Of a stretch of 24,265 bases of DNA, positions 5,457-13,800 are shown piece by piece; position 1 is the first letter of the stretch; each line of letters starts with the position of its first letter. A program made the position numbers and the translations under genes. The notes under the pieces were generated by a model. That model was not told the origin of the DNA. It did not search any database and saw only the letters and a program-made list of their open reading frames with translations. This stretch comes from a virus. The stretch lies in the IMG/VR virus record IMGVR_UViG_3300030329_003769, positions 1-24,265 of that record. One strand, given 5' to 3'.

Positions 5457-5806
5457 GCGAGCAACCTGACCCGGTGCTGACCGAGCGCAGCCGTCCCGTT
5501 CGAGCCGACTTAAACATCGGCGTAGCCGGGGGAAACCCCGGCCTGCTCCAAGACCTGCTTGACCGCCTGGCCTTGGGAGAGCAGCGCTACGGCGTAGAAC
5601 TGCACAGCTACTGTGGGAGGGATCTACTGCGAGATGCCTACGAGGAAGCTCTCGACGGCTACATCTACCTCAACGCATACCTCTCAGAGAGGAGCAGATC
5701 CTACCCGCTCGACGCGGAAGAGCTGCGCGCCATCGTCCAGGCGACCACCTGCTCCTACGCTTTGCTCGCCGAGCTTCGGTACCTGATGGCCGCGAGGGCG
5801 GGGTGA
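5453..5806 (+). CDS. MazG-like (all-alpha NTP pyrophosphohydrolase-like) protein
   Basis: The GTG start at 5453 overlaps the ERF stop as GTGA. The 117-aa product contains a segment reading RYGVELHSYCGRDLLRDAYE, then EALDGYIYLNAYL, near residues 45-77. This matches the pattern of small phage MazG-like proteins, with an EExxD metal-binding triad (E64, E65, D68) on a helix. That family hydrolyses (d)NTPs to monophosphates and is thought to modulate nucleotide pools or alarmones. A second acidic motif expected in true enzymes is less clear here (DAEEL, 87-91), so activity is uncertain. It ends with a GTGA overlap into the next gene, so this is one translationally coupled run. Confidence 0.5.
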   Translation: MSEQPDPVLTERSRPVRADLNIGVAGGNPGLLQDLLDRLALGEQRYGVELHSYCGRDLLRDAYEEALDGYIYLNAYLSERSRSYPLDAEELRAIVQATTCSYALLAELRYLMAARAG

Positions 5807-6243
5807 CACTATTTCCGCTGACCTTGAAGGAGGCGAACGCGATCGTCGAGAAGTGGCACCGTCACCACAAGCCAGTAGTCGGGTGTCGGTTTGCAATCGG
5901 AGTATCTGTTGACCAAGAGTGTGTTGGCGTGGCCATTGTGGGACGACCCCTTGCGCGAATGTTGGACGACGGATGGACGGCAGAGGTGACGCGATGCGCA
6001 ACGGATGGAACCAGGAACGCCTGCTCCAAGCTCTACGGAGCCGCGTGGCGAGCTTGGCGCGCCATGGGTGGGCGTCGGTTGGTGACCTACACCCTCCCGT
6101 CGGAGGGCGGAGCTTCACTGCGTGGCGCAGGATGGACCTGTTTGGGTGAAGCGGGCGGAGGGTCGTGGTCACGGAAGGATCGGCCACGGATCGACCTTCA
6201 CCCCACACAAGTAAAGTTTCGCTGGGAGAAAACGAATGATTAG
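5803..6243 (+). CDS. XF1762-family (GNAT-like) phage protein
   Basis: The GTG start at 5803 overlaps the previous stop as GTGA. The 146-aa protein closely follows the XF1762-type phage/prophage family: PLTLKEANAIVEKWHRHHKP near the N-terminus, then GVAIVGRPLARMLDDG, EVTRCATDGTRNACSKLYGAAWRA (about 62-85), GGRRLVTYTLPSEGGASLRGAGW (about 89-111) and SWSRKDRPR near the end. The fold is thought to be acetyltransferase-like, but the substrate is unknown; these genes usually lie among phage replication and recombination genes, as here. The C-terminus overlaps the RuvC-like start at 6236 by 8 nt. Confidence 0.8.
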   Translation: MTLFPLTLKEANAIVEKWHRHHKPVVGCRFAIGVSVDQECVGVAIVGRPLARMLDDGWTAEVTRCATDGTRNACSKLYGAAWRAWRAMGGRRLVTYTLPSEGGASLRGAGWTCLGEAGGGSWSRKDRPRIDLHPTQVKFRWEKTND

Positions 6244-6760
6244 ACGCATCGTAGGCATCGACCCCGGCCCCAAGACCAGCGGGCTTGTGGTCTATGAGCT
6301 GTCCGGCCCTTGGCCCGGCCGAGTCCTGCGCAGCTACAAGGCAGCCACCCTCGACCAGGTACGCATGGAGATTGACGAGGCCGCCCGACTGGGCAGCAAC
6401 TTCAACTGGTGCGAAGTGGTGGTCGAGTGTACCCAGGCGGGTCCACCCTCCACGGCAGTGGTGAAGACTACGGAGGTGGTCGGCAGGATCATGGAGCGGT
6501 GCGACCTGCGCAAGATCGACTGCGAGCCTTACTACCGAAGAGAAGTTCTGCAAGCCCTCGACTGCGCCAAGAAGGGCAACAAGGACGGGTACGTCCGCGC
6601 AGCCTGCATCGAGCTGCACGGAGGAGAGAAGAGCGTGGCCGTCGGCACCAAGAAGGCACCCGGCCCACTGTACGGAGTCAGCTCACACGGGTGGCAGGCG
6701 CTGGGCGTCGTCTGCACCCACATTTTCAATCAGCACTACCCCCCCGGAGGCACACAATGA
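6236..6760 (+). CDS. RuvC-like Holliday junction resolvase
   Basis: The 174-aa protein begins MIRRIVGIDPGPKTSG, the RNase H-fold strand with the first catalytic Asp (D9). A second acidic strand CEVVVECTQAG gives E60/E64, and the C-terminal GVSSHGWQALGVV (147-159) corresponds to the last RuvC helix, with a His in place of one of the usual aspartates. D117 in KGNKDGYVRAA may complete the metal site. Such proteins cut four-way DNA junctions made by annealing or recombination and resolve phage concatemers or branched intermediates. The ATG at 6236 lies inside the end of the preceding gene, and the stop overlaps the next ATG as ATGA (6757-6760). Confidence 0.82.
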   Translation: MIRRIVGIDPGPKTSGLVVYELSGPWPGRVLRSYKAATLDQVRMEIDEAARLGSNFNWCEVVVECTQAGPPSTAVVKTTEVVGRIMERCDLRKIDCEPYYRREVLQALDCAKKGNKDGYVRAACIELHGGEKSVAVGTKKAPGPLYGVSSHGWQALGVVCTHIFNQHYPPGGTQ

Positions 6761-7569
6761 GCAAGAAGATCACGATGACCGATGCTGAGTACCGGCTGTT
6801 GCCGGCGATTAACTACAGCAATCTCAAGCACATGCGGAAGTCCCCCCTTCACTACCGGCACAAGGTAGACGCCGGAGAGGACGTCGCTCTCTCAGCGAAG
6901 CTGGCGTGGTTCCGCGCCGTCCACACCCTGGTGCTGGAGCCGTTCGCCTTCCAGGATGAGTACGTCGTGTACCTTGGGAAGCGAGACCGCAGGACAAAGG
7001 TGTACAAGGCGTTCCTGGCCGAGCATCCGGGACGGTCTGTGCTATCGCTCGACGAGCACGACCGTGCGATGACGATCGCGTCATCGGTCAACGAGCACCC
7101 GTGGGTGGCAGAGATGCTTGCCCACGAGGGCACCGAGACCGAGGTGGTGATGGTCTGGGACGACGCATCGGCCGGACCCTGCAAGGGCAAGGCTGACCTG
7201 CTCCACTACTCCGAGGAGCATGGGCTCATCGTCGCTGACCTGAAGACCTTCAGTACGACGGACGGAAGACAGATCGCGCGAACCGGTGCGCAGTACGGAT
7301 GGCACATCCAGTTCGCCCACTACCTCCACGGCGCAGCTCACCACTTCGGGCTGAGCCTTGCAGACGTACCGTACAAATGCCTGTCGATCGTCGTCGAAGC
7401 CGATGCGCCCCACGACGTCACGGTCTGTGAGTGGGATGAGGTGAGCATCGACCACGCCCTGGCGCAGCACCGGGGACTTCTCGACCACGTAGCAGTATGC
7501 GAGCGTTCACAACGGTGGCCTGGGCGAGCAGCACTCCAGACCATCTCCATCCCTGACTACCTGCTGTAG
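6757..7569 (+). CDS. RecE-like PD-(D/E)XK exonuclease
   Basis: I choose ATG 6757 (ATGA overlap, GGAGG upstream) over the much longer open frame from 6409, which shadows the RuvC gene. The 270-aa protein resembles phage exonuclease VIII/RecE-type nucleases. It has INYSNLKHMRKSPLHY (19-34), FRAVHTLVLEP (52-62, the GxxxH-like element with H56), then GKADLLHY (144-151, D147), LIVADLKTF (157-165, the D-x-K pair D161/K163) and QFAHYLHGA (175-183). These enzymes resect dsDNA 5' to 3' and hand 3' tails to an annealing protein, here ERF. Exonuclease, annealase and SSB encoded within 3.2 kb form a complete strand-annealing recombination set. Confidence 0.85.
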   Translation: MSKKITMTDAEYRLLPAINYSNLKHMRKSPLHYRHKVDAGEDVALSAKLAWFRAVHTLVLEPFAFQDEYVVYLGKRDRRTKVYKAFLAEHPGRSVLSLDEHDRAMTIASSVNEHPWVAEMLAHEGTETEVVMVWDDASAGPCKGKADLLHYSEEHGLIVADLKTFSTTDGRQIARTGAQYGWHIQFAHYLHGAAHHFGLSLADVPYKCLSIVVEADAPHDVTVCEWDEVSIDHALAQHRGLLDHVAVCERSQRWPGRAALQTISIPDYLL

Positions 7570-7578
7570 GAGTACATC

Positions 7579-7965
7579 ATGCCAGCACACATGACGATCA
7601 CCGCCCGCCTTGCACGAGACCCTGAGACCCGAAGCTCAGCGAAGGGCACGAACATCTGCACCCTGCTGCTTCCCGTCGATACGGGATGGGGAGACAACAA
7701 GACCACGACCTGGTGGAGGGTCAGTCTCTTCGGCAAGCGGGCCGACGTGGCTGCACGCTTCATGCGCAAGGGAGCGTGGTGCTGCGTGTCGGGTAGCCCA
7801 ACGGTGCGGGAGTACGAGAAGCGAGACGGCACCACCGGGTTCTCTGCGGAGATGGTGGCGGACAGCTTCGACTTTGTGGGCAACAAGCAAGATCAGGCCC
7901 AGACCCAGGCCCCAGCTCCGGCCCCCTCGAACGGTCGTTACAGTTTGGACGACGCTCCGTTCTGA
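7579..7965 (+). CDS. ssb: Single-stranded DNA-binding protein (OB fold)
   Basis: The ATG at 7579 follows TAGGAG. The 128-aa protein has the usual SSB order: N-terminal MTITARLARDPETRSSAKGT (5-24), WWRVSLFGKRADVAARFMRKG (45-65), a GSPTVREYEKRDG strand-loop-strand (72-84) and an FDFVG strand. A Pro/Gln/Ala-rich linker follows (about 101-118), then the acidic tip DDAPF (124-128), the canonical partner-binding tail of bacterial and phage SSBs. It coats ssDNA during replication and recombination and probably recruits other proteins through the tip. It is the last + strand gene, and its end overlaps the opposing spanin-like gene by 28 nt. Confidence 0.92.
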   Translation: MPAHMTITARLARDPETRSSAKGTNICTLLLPVDTGWGDNKTTTWWRVSLFGKRADVAARFMRKGAWCCVSGSPTVREYEKRDGTTGFSAEMVADSFDFVGNKQDQAQTQAPAPAPSNGRYSLDDAPF

Positions 7966-8315
7966 GCGTGCTCAACTGCCAGCGCTTCGACGGCGTCACA
8001 GTCGGGGCGCTGGGCAGATGACTGTCCGTACTGCCAGCAAGCCATGAGCATACACTGCGGACTAAGGGGGTCTCCTCCCAGGCTGCTCACGCAGGCTGGG
8101 GGAGTATCCGCCAGTGTGGCACGAAGCTCTGCGTCGAGGACGACGGGCTTCGTTGCCTCCGTCAGAATCTCCGTCTGCCCGTCGAGGATGGCGTCGATGC
8201 TCTGAGCCTGGGCCTGGAGTGTCTTGTGATCGTTGCCGTTCTTGACGGCGATGCCGGCTGCCCCACCACCGATGAACGAAAGGAGGGCGACCACAACCAC
8301 GGTTGTGACGGTCAT
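7938..8315 (-). CDS. Spanin-like lysis protein with one N-terminal membrane segment
   Basis: I choose the ATG at 8315, with GAGAGG 6 nt upstream, over a start at 8333 inside the endolysin gene. The 125-aa product has an N-terminal transmembrane helix (about 4-24, VVVVALLSFIGGGAAGIAV), a predicted helical region (26-70) and a C-terminal domain with four cysteines (75, 88, 93, 106) around SPQCMLMACWQYGQSSAQRP. Its place right after holin and endolysin and its N-in, C-out topology suggest an inner-membrane spanin (Rz-type) that disrupts the outer membrane at lysis. The four cysteines are not classical Rz features. I found no separate lipoprotein o-spanin, so the role remains an inference from context. 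Confidence 0.55.
   Translation of the reverse strand: MTVTTVVVVALLSFIGGGAAGIAVKNGNDHKTLQAQAQSIDAILDGQTEILTEATKPVVLDAELRATLADTPPACVSSLGGDPLSPQCMLMACWQYGQSSAQRPDCDAVEALAVEHAQNGASSKL
8072..8104. other. Imperfect hairpin near the convergent gene junction
   Basis: CTCC-t-CCCAG-g-CTGC (8072-8086), loop TCAC, GCAG-g-CTGGG-GGAG (8091-8104): 13 pairs with one bulge and one G/G mismatch, inside the spanin-like gene and 107 nt beyond the SSB stop. There is no T-tract on either side. It could act as a roadblock or RNA processing site for transcription running out of the + strand operon, but may be chance in GC-rich DNA. Confidence 0.25.
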
Positions 8316-8316
8316 G

Positions 8317-8751
8317 TCATGCCTCTCGGACATTTAGCTGCCAGTGTGGGCCGTCTTTGAACGAGCGCCAGTCTCCACCCCACTCCAGATCGTGGGCGAG
8401 AGTCAGGTTTGTCCCCTGGGTTAGGCGCGACCAGACCGCTTTGATGTGGGCAGCGAGCGGATAGTAGTGGTCCCAGTCCCAAGACACGCTGCCGTCGATG
8501 TAGGGTGCGACGTCGACAGCCATCGACGGGCTGGAGTTGTGCTTGGACTTGGGCCAAGCGAGTTGGCTCTTGCCCTCCGCGACCATCTGGTTCTGGCGCT
8601 CCTTGTCGCGGTATCCTTCGAGGATCGTGATGTCCGACGGGCACTCAGGGTCTGCCAGAGCTTCGACCATCAGCAGTACAAGGTCTGCGTGGCAGGTGTT
8701 CAGGCGTGACAAGGATCGCTGGCTGTACCGCCAAGGGCTTCGATCGCTCAT
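8317..8751 (-). CDS. Endolysin, peptidase M15-type (L-alanyl-D-glutamate/D,D-carboxypeptidase family)
   Basis: The 144-aa protein has the M15 zinc-peptidase pattern. ITILEGYRDKERQNQMVAEG (41-60) gives the substrate-binding Arg region. SKHNSSPSMAVDVAPY (69-84) supplies zinc ligands H71 and D80. LEWGGDW (122-128) contains the catalytic Glu123, and the PHWQL element near the C-terminus supplies the third ligand H136. It should cut peptide cross-links or stem peptides of peptidoglycan at lysis. There is no signal peptide, so release depends on the upstream holin, whose stop overlaps this ATG as ATGA (8748-8751). AAGGA lies upstream of the start. Confidence 0.88.
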   Translation of the reverse strand: MSDRSPWRYSQRSLSRLNTCHADLVLLMVEALADPECPSDITILEGYRDKERQNQMVAEGKSQLAWPKSKHNSSPSMAVDVAPYIDGSVSWDWDHYYPLAAHIKAVWSRLTQGTNLTLAHDLEWGGDWRSFKDGPHWQLNVREA

Positions 8752-9017
8752 GCCGTGTCCTTCAAGTCTTCGATCTTCCCGTACAGTCCACCGATCTTGC
8801 GCTCCGTCCGCTCCAGCACCGTGATGATAGCGCGGTGCTCATCACCATGACGCTCCACCATTGCGTCGATCTGCGTCAGGTGACGGTCGATCGCTACCTT
8901 CACCATGGGGACGATGGCATCACGGATCAGCTTGTACACACCCAGCCCGATGAGCAGGCAGATGAGCAGCCCGCTCGCCGGACCGGTCAAGTACGGAAGT
9001 GCAGCTTCGTAGTCCAT
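8748..9017 (-). CDS. Holin-like protein (one transmembrane segment plus coiled coil)
   Basis: The frame is open to 9152, but ATG 9017 is preferred: it has GAGGGGG upstream and sits 1 nt after the previous stop, whereas the upstream extension is low-complexity and basic. The 89-aa product has a short N-terminus, one membrane span (about 15-33, GLLICLLIGLGVYKL) and a charged, helical C-terminal half with heptad-like spacing (about 37-85). Small proteins of this shape directly before an endolysin gene are usually holins, which permeabilise the inner membrane at a set time. The alternative is an endolysin-release chaperone-like membrane protein. Coupled to the endolysin by ATGA. Confidence 0.65.
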   Translation of the reverse strand: MDYEAALPYLTGPASGLLICLLIGLGVYKLIRDAIVPMVKVAIDRHLTQIDAMVERHGDEHRAIITVLERTERKIGGLYGKIEDLKDTA

Positions 9018-9018
9018 G

Positions 9019-9297
9019 CTACCCCCTCGCCGCCCAAGCATCGACAGCTGTGCGGAGCCCCAAAGCATCGAGCTGCGAGGCCAGCGCCGTCTGCCCAGCG
9101 TCGACCCTCGCTTTGATCTCGGCCCGAAGGATGGCCGCCTGGGCCGCGTCAACGGACAGTACGAAGACGGCTACCTGGCGGTCACCCGTGTCGATCGCGT
9201 GCATATCCACGACGCTCAGGTCATCGTAGCACTCCGTGTGGGCGACCAGCCCACCACTCTCATCACTCAGGACCTCGACCAGCTTGTGGTTGCTCAT
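9019..9297 (-). CDS. Hypothetical 92-aa protein between fibre and holin genes
   Basis: ATG 9297 (GGGAG about 7 nt upstream) is favoured over a TTG at 9333 that would overlap the fibre-like gene. The protein starts MSNHKLVEVLSDESGG, has a strand-like QVAVFVLSVDAAQAAILRAE middle (about 52-71) and a helical, Ala-rich end. It has no membrane segment or motif I recognise. Its place between a fibre-like gene and the holin suggests a small virion or lysis-timing protein, but there is no sequence evidence for either. Confidence 0.6.
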   Translation of the reverse strand: MSNHKLVEVLSDESGGLVAHTECYDDLSVVDMHAIDTGDRQVAVFVLSVDAAQAAILRAEIKARVDAGQTALASQLDALGLRTAVDAWAARG

Positions 9298-9313
9298 GCT
9301 GCGCTCCCATATG

Positions 9314-10396
9314 TCATTGATATCGCTGGACAAGCATACGGGTAACCGTGAAGCTGGCCTGCTCGATCAGGCTGAGGTAGGCGTAGGCCGTCGTCACGAA
9401 CGTGGGCTGAGCAGCGAGCGTGCTCAGGCTGCTGCACCCCACGCTGTACGTCGTGGCACCACCGATGGCGGGGACAGGCGGCGTCGTGCCGCTGGTGTCC
9501 ATCACCTCGACGACGGTGCCAGCAAGAAGGATCACGGTGAGCACCCGAGACGACTTGATCGCCGGGGTGTCGATGATCGTGCTGTTGCTCGTGTTGACGC
9601 GGACGCGACGGTCCTCGTCTGTAGCTACCGCATCGCGCCGCAGATACCAGCCCCGGCTTCCCGAGTTGTGCGCCGTCGTGGTGCTGAGCCCCATGAAGAT
9701 GCCGTCGTCGGCGGTGCCGGGGTAGCTGACGCCGGTCAGGACGAAGTGGACGGCGATCGGCGCGCCGAGGGCGTAGGCCCGATTCCACGTCGAGGCCAGC
9801 TCCGAAACCCAGTCATACGCCGCGGTCATCGTGCCTGCGGCACCACCGCCCCCGTAGACCAGTCCAGACCCAGAGGTAGGGGTGACGCCACCCGTGTTTC
9901 CCGCGTAGGTACTGACGGTCATATCGATGGTATCAGCCGATGAGGCGAAAGCCAGGGTAACGGTGCCGCTGGTGACCTGGGACTGGGTGACTACGTCAGT
10001 GAAGTCGTAGTCCTGAAGATCAACCCAAGCAGCAGACCCCGGAGGGGATGCACGGCGATAGCTGTGGACGGCTGTAGCTACGATGTCGCCGTCTCCGTCC
10101 AGCGCGTTGAGGTACAGGGTTCCCGCGTCCCCGTCGGCCGCTCCAGAGGCCGTGTAGGCCCCGAGACCGGTACCTGCCCAGGTGGTGGATCCGTTGGCGT
10201 TGACTTGGCTCGCGCTGTAGTTCGCGATCACCCCATCAGGGTCGGTGAAAGCGCCGAAGGTGACGGTCGCGTAGGCACCTCCGGCTGCGACAGACTGGCT
10301 GGTCGCCGCTGGGGGCTGTACCGGCTCCGCGCCGCCGGAGGGAGACGCACCCCCGGATGCTCCGGTGGTAGGGTCGAAGCAAGGTGTGATCGCCAT
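9314..10396 (-). CDS. Tail fibre-like / receptor-binding candidate (360 aa)
   Basis: The protein is rich in Gly, Ala, Ser and Thr, with few Lys and no long helices. The N-terminus is a Pro/Gly linker, followed by an Ig/cadherin-like segment (GAYATVTFGAFTDPDGVIANY, about 40-60). The C-terminal two thirds alternate short strands and Gly/Ser loops, such as FVLTGVSYPGTADDGIFMGL and GWYLRRD, resembling lectin-like jelly rolls in general character. Position supports a fibre or spike role: in T7 the fibre gene lies between the gp16 ejection protein and the holin, as here. It is short for a fibre, so it may be the tip or a small spike. AGGAG lies 7 nt before ATG 10396. Confidence 0.5.
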   Translation of the reverse strand: MAITPCFDPTTGASGGASPSGGAEPVQPPAATSQSVAAGGAYATVTFGAFTDPDGVIANYSASQVNANGSTTWAGTGLGAYTASGAADGDAGTLYLNALDGDGDIVATAVHSYRRASPPGSAAWVDLQDYDFTDVVTQSQVTSGTVTLAFASSADTIDMTVSTYAGNTGGVTPTSGSGLVYGGGGAAGTMTAAYDWVSELASTWNRAYALGAPIAVHFVLTGVSYPGTADDGIFMGLSTTTAHNSGSRGWYLRRDAVATDEDRRVRVNTSNSTIIDTPAIKSSRVLTVILLAGTVVEVMDTSGTTPPVPAIGGATTYSVGCSSLSTLAAQPTFVTTAYAYLSLIEQASFTVTRMLVQRYQ

Positions 10397-10399
10397 CGG

Positions 10400-10837
10400 T
10401 TACTCCTGCCAGGTAACGCAGGACTGGGCGAACACCGGGTTACTGGTCGCGTTGTCCACCTTCGCGAAGAGGAAGAGCGATCCGTTCCCTGGCCCCCCCG
10501 TCGACTGAAACAACGGGAGGTCGACAGAGTAGGCTGCGCACTTCGTGGCTGCGGTAGTCACGCCGCCCACAAGAGTAGCTACGGTATCGGGTACGAGCGG
10601 GAAGTCTCCAGCTGCGTCTTCGCACAGTCGGATGGTGACCGTCGTGGCCGAGGTAGCCGAGGTGAGCTTGATGTGGATCCCGCTGACGATACCCCTGAAG
10701 TTCCGCTGCGAGAGGAAGGGTACAGCACCAGACGTGAAGTCGTGGTCGTGGACGTCGGCCAGGTCGAAGCTGGTGCCAAGCACCTGCGCTCCGGTGACGA
10801 CGCTGTTGTGGAGAAAGTGCTGGATCTTGGCAGGCAT
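10400..10837 (-). CDS. Hypothetical beta-rich virion protein (145 aa)
   Basis: A strong ribosome binding site (GGGAGG) precedes ATG 10837, and the gene ends 3 nt before the fibre-like start. The product begins MPAKIQHFLHNSVVTGAQVL, then shows alternating strands such as FRGIVSGIHIKL and TTVTIRLCEDAAG and a GGPGNGSLFLFAKVDN stretch near the C-terminus: a compact beta-sandwich-like pattern with no transmembrane segment. I recognise no family. Good guesses are a fibre-associated adaptor or a small decoration protein, based only on position and composition. Confidence 0.65.
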   Translation of the reverse strand: MPAKIQHFLHNSVVTGAQVLGTSFDLADVHDHDFTSGAVPFLSQRNFRGIVSGIHIKLTSATSATTVTIRLCEDAAGDFPLVPDTVATLVGGVTTAATKCAAYSVDLPLFQSTGGPGNGSLFLFAKVDNATSNPVFAQSCVTWQE

Positions 10838-10870
10838 GTGTCCTCCCTTCTGGACGGCTAAACAATAGTA

Positions 10871-13800
10871 TCATGGAGCATTTGGGTCGGCCTTCTTGTG
10901 AAGGCGCCCCATCCTCTTCGCGTTGAAGTACAGCGCGCGAGCAGGGTCGGGCAGCGTGATCGGCGTCTCCGCTCCCGCCATAAACAGCATGGGGTTCGCC
11001 AGGGCGCGGGCACCCGGGAAGGTGAACTCGTTACCAAGCATCCCCATCGAGGTCTTGGTCCAGTCAGTTGTGGTGCGCTGCACCCCGAGCTGCATGAGCG
11101 CCATCATCACGCGAGTGAAGTTCGCTTCATCTTCCGGTGTGGAGAAGTAATACTCACGATGCCCAGCTTCGGGGTCTTGTGGATCAATCGCAGATCCCCG
11201 GCCCGGCTTCTCTACCTTTGCGCTTTCGGGCCCGGTCGGGGTGATATTGAACACCCTCTTGAGGTAAGGCCAAGTCGTGTTCGGGCCGTTGCGGATCGCC
11301 CACTCAACCACGGGAGTGGGCACCTTGTACCCAAGGCTCCCCTCCTTGCGGTCTGAAAGCATCACCTCGCTCACTATTCCACTGATGATGGGAGCAAGAT
11401 TCTCTTCTACCACCGTTTCCCCAGCCCGCTCCCAGAACCTGTTGTTCTTGCTGGTAGTCTGAAGCAAGTAGGAGGCAAGGTTCGTCATGTCAGCGAAGGC
11501 TTCCATGTTGGGCATTGAAGGCCCATAGATAGCCGCACTTAGCCCTTCGTCCACGATGTACTGATCGCTGAGCAGGGGCCTCACCCTTGCGTAGTCTGGG
11601 CCAAGCATCCCAGCGTCGTTGCGCTGCTGGTGGTTGTCCATGAAGTTCACCATTCGGACAAACTGCTTAGGATCCCGCGCCAAGCTCTCCATCATCTCCA
11701 CAGTATTGACGAAGCGGAAGGTCGCGAACAGCACATAGCGGTTGAGATTGTTACGGATCGCTGCCGGGACTCGGCCATAGTCGAGCACAACAGCCCGAGC
11801 GAGGCGTGCGGCCTGAGCCTCGGTCATGCCGTCCTTCAGCGCGGTCGCGAACATGTTCTCGCGGAAGGCTTTGTCTGTGGCGTTGGCTACGTACTGAGCA
11901 AACCCTGTGGCAGTGGGGTCCAGCTCTCTTGCGATGCGACGGGCTACCCCCCTCACGCCAGGCGGAAGTGATGTCCCGTCTGCCATGACGCCTGCTGCAC
12001 GGATTAGCTCCGTGTTGAAGGAGTCGTTGAACTCGACCTGGCCCCGCGAGATGAGGATGTTGTTGCGCCCGATCGCGTCGTCGAGTTCCTGCCGCGTCCA
12101 CGACCGGCCTGTGTCCGACGTGAACATGATGTCCGACGGACTCAGCTTCGCGTTGGCGTTGACAAGCGGCTTCCCGGCGATTCGCCTAAGCTCTTGCCCC
12201 ACGTCACCTGCCTGGGATCGGGCGCCAGCCCCGATGGGCATCCTGATCGCGTTCGCAGCGCCCACGGTTGTCAGCCCGATGATGGGCGCAGTGAGCAGGT
12301 TCATCCCGATGTATCGGGTGTTCGGCGCGGGCACGACGTAAGGGATAGCCAAGTCCTTATCGTGCTCATAGACGCCTAAGTAGAGTCCACCACCAAGCAA
12401 CCCTCCAGCCGCATACCGACGAGATGTTGTGACCACATCCGCCAAAAGATGTAGGGCAAAGCTCGTGGCCGACCCAGCCTTCGCAGCAGACAAGAGCTTC
12501 TTACTCCTAAAGGTAGTCCACCGCTCTGCTTGCTTTAGCTGCTCAAGGTTCCGCGCCAGCTTCCCGCTTGCAGCACTCTCCTTGAGTGCAGCAGCTGCCT
12601 CATTCCATTGGCTACCCAGCACCATCAGCGCGGGGTCGTTGAGGTCCATCTTTGCGGCCATTTGCTGAAGGTTGCCCGCATCTCCCTTCATGGCGCCGGG
12701 GGTATGTCCCATCATGCGATGACTTGTCGCCATCTCCTCGACCAAAGGGGCAACATAAGTCTTAGTGGCCTGATCGATGATTGCGTTTGAGATTATCGGC
12801 ACAAGCTGATCGTCAGGAATATCCCGCATCAGACGAGCGAACAGCTTGTCAACGTCATTATTGTACGCAACGTCAATCGCGTCTTCAGGGTCGAGTGCCT
12901 CTCCAAGCCCGCTAAGGGGGCTTGCCTTCAGCTTCCCACGGTACTGTTCCAGCAGCCCTTTCACGTGTTCGGAAACCGTCCTCTTCTGAAGCTCTCTGCC
13001 ACCGCCTACCTCAAGTGAAACGCCGCCCTCGCCAAAGACGTCTGTCATAACGTCTGTCATCTCATCAGATGTCGCACGAACCGCGCCACGCTCAAGAGCT
13101 TTCATCAGTGTGTTTTCGGCGACATTGAGTCGCGCAGCAGGGTTCATCCCGATGTTCAGTGCCCCAGACATATTGTCCAGCGCATGGATTACTGACCCGC
13201 TGCCAGGCCCACCAACAAGAGGCTCAAAGGTGCCGTTCCGGGTGACCTCAAAGTTCCCATCTGCCTTGCGTCCAGCTGCCACAGCTGCTTGATACGCGGG
13301 GTCTTGGGGCTTTGCGCCCAAAGCACGAAGGACCGACCCTCGAACATCCAGCGGAAAGCGCGCGGTGGTAACGACCCGGTCTGGGCGAGCGCCTTCGAGA
13401 GATGGCATCAGATCAACGAATACCCCAGGGTCATCTCTGCGTAGCTGCTCCACAACGCGCCTTATAAGCAGCTTGTCGTCTACGCCGAGCGCCCACCCAA
13501 ACAGGGTATCGGCAATGGCGTCGATACCATAGCCGGGCAGCCCCCGCTGCAATCCCATCCCCTTTAGGGAAGTGTCTGCTGCCCTGATCTCTTCGATGAT
13601 GTCGCGAAGATCGGCGGTAGTGATGTCTCGATAGGCGCTTGCCCCCAGGTTAGGGCGGGGGGGCACCGGTGACTTCTCACGCCTTGCCCTGGCCGCATCG
13701 ATCTTCCAGTCCTCAAGGACGGCGCGGGGACCTGTCCCGGGCCTTCCTTTGGGCGACGGCTTGAGGATCATGCGATCAACGACGCCGGCCGCCTTGAGCT

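Noticed and set aside
6409-6756. Extended N-terminus of the RecE-like gene (frame open from 6409)
   Set aside because: This stretch is an Arg/Gly/Ser-rich shadow of the RuvC-like gene; ATG 6757 has GGAGG and an ATGA overlap and begins the conserved domain.
10064-10861. Long + strand open frames opposite the late genes (for example 10064-10861 and 9236-9943)
   Set aside because: They are Arg/Gly-rich antisense shadows of well-supported - strand genes, without ribosome binding sites or coupling.
10889-10904. GCCTTC-TTGT-GAAGGC hairpin at the end of the 2198-aa gene as a terminator
   Set aside because: Only 6 bp, inside the coding sequence and without a T-tract on the - strand; the next gene follows 33 nt later with a strong ribosome binding site.
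13040-13075. CTGATGA on the - strand within the 2198-aa gene (reads TCATCAG on +)
   Set aside because: No capped stem II followed by GAA is found after it; other - strand copies near 15910 and 17256 also lack the core.
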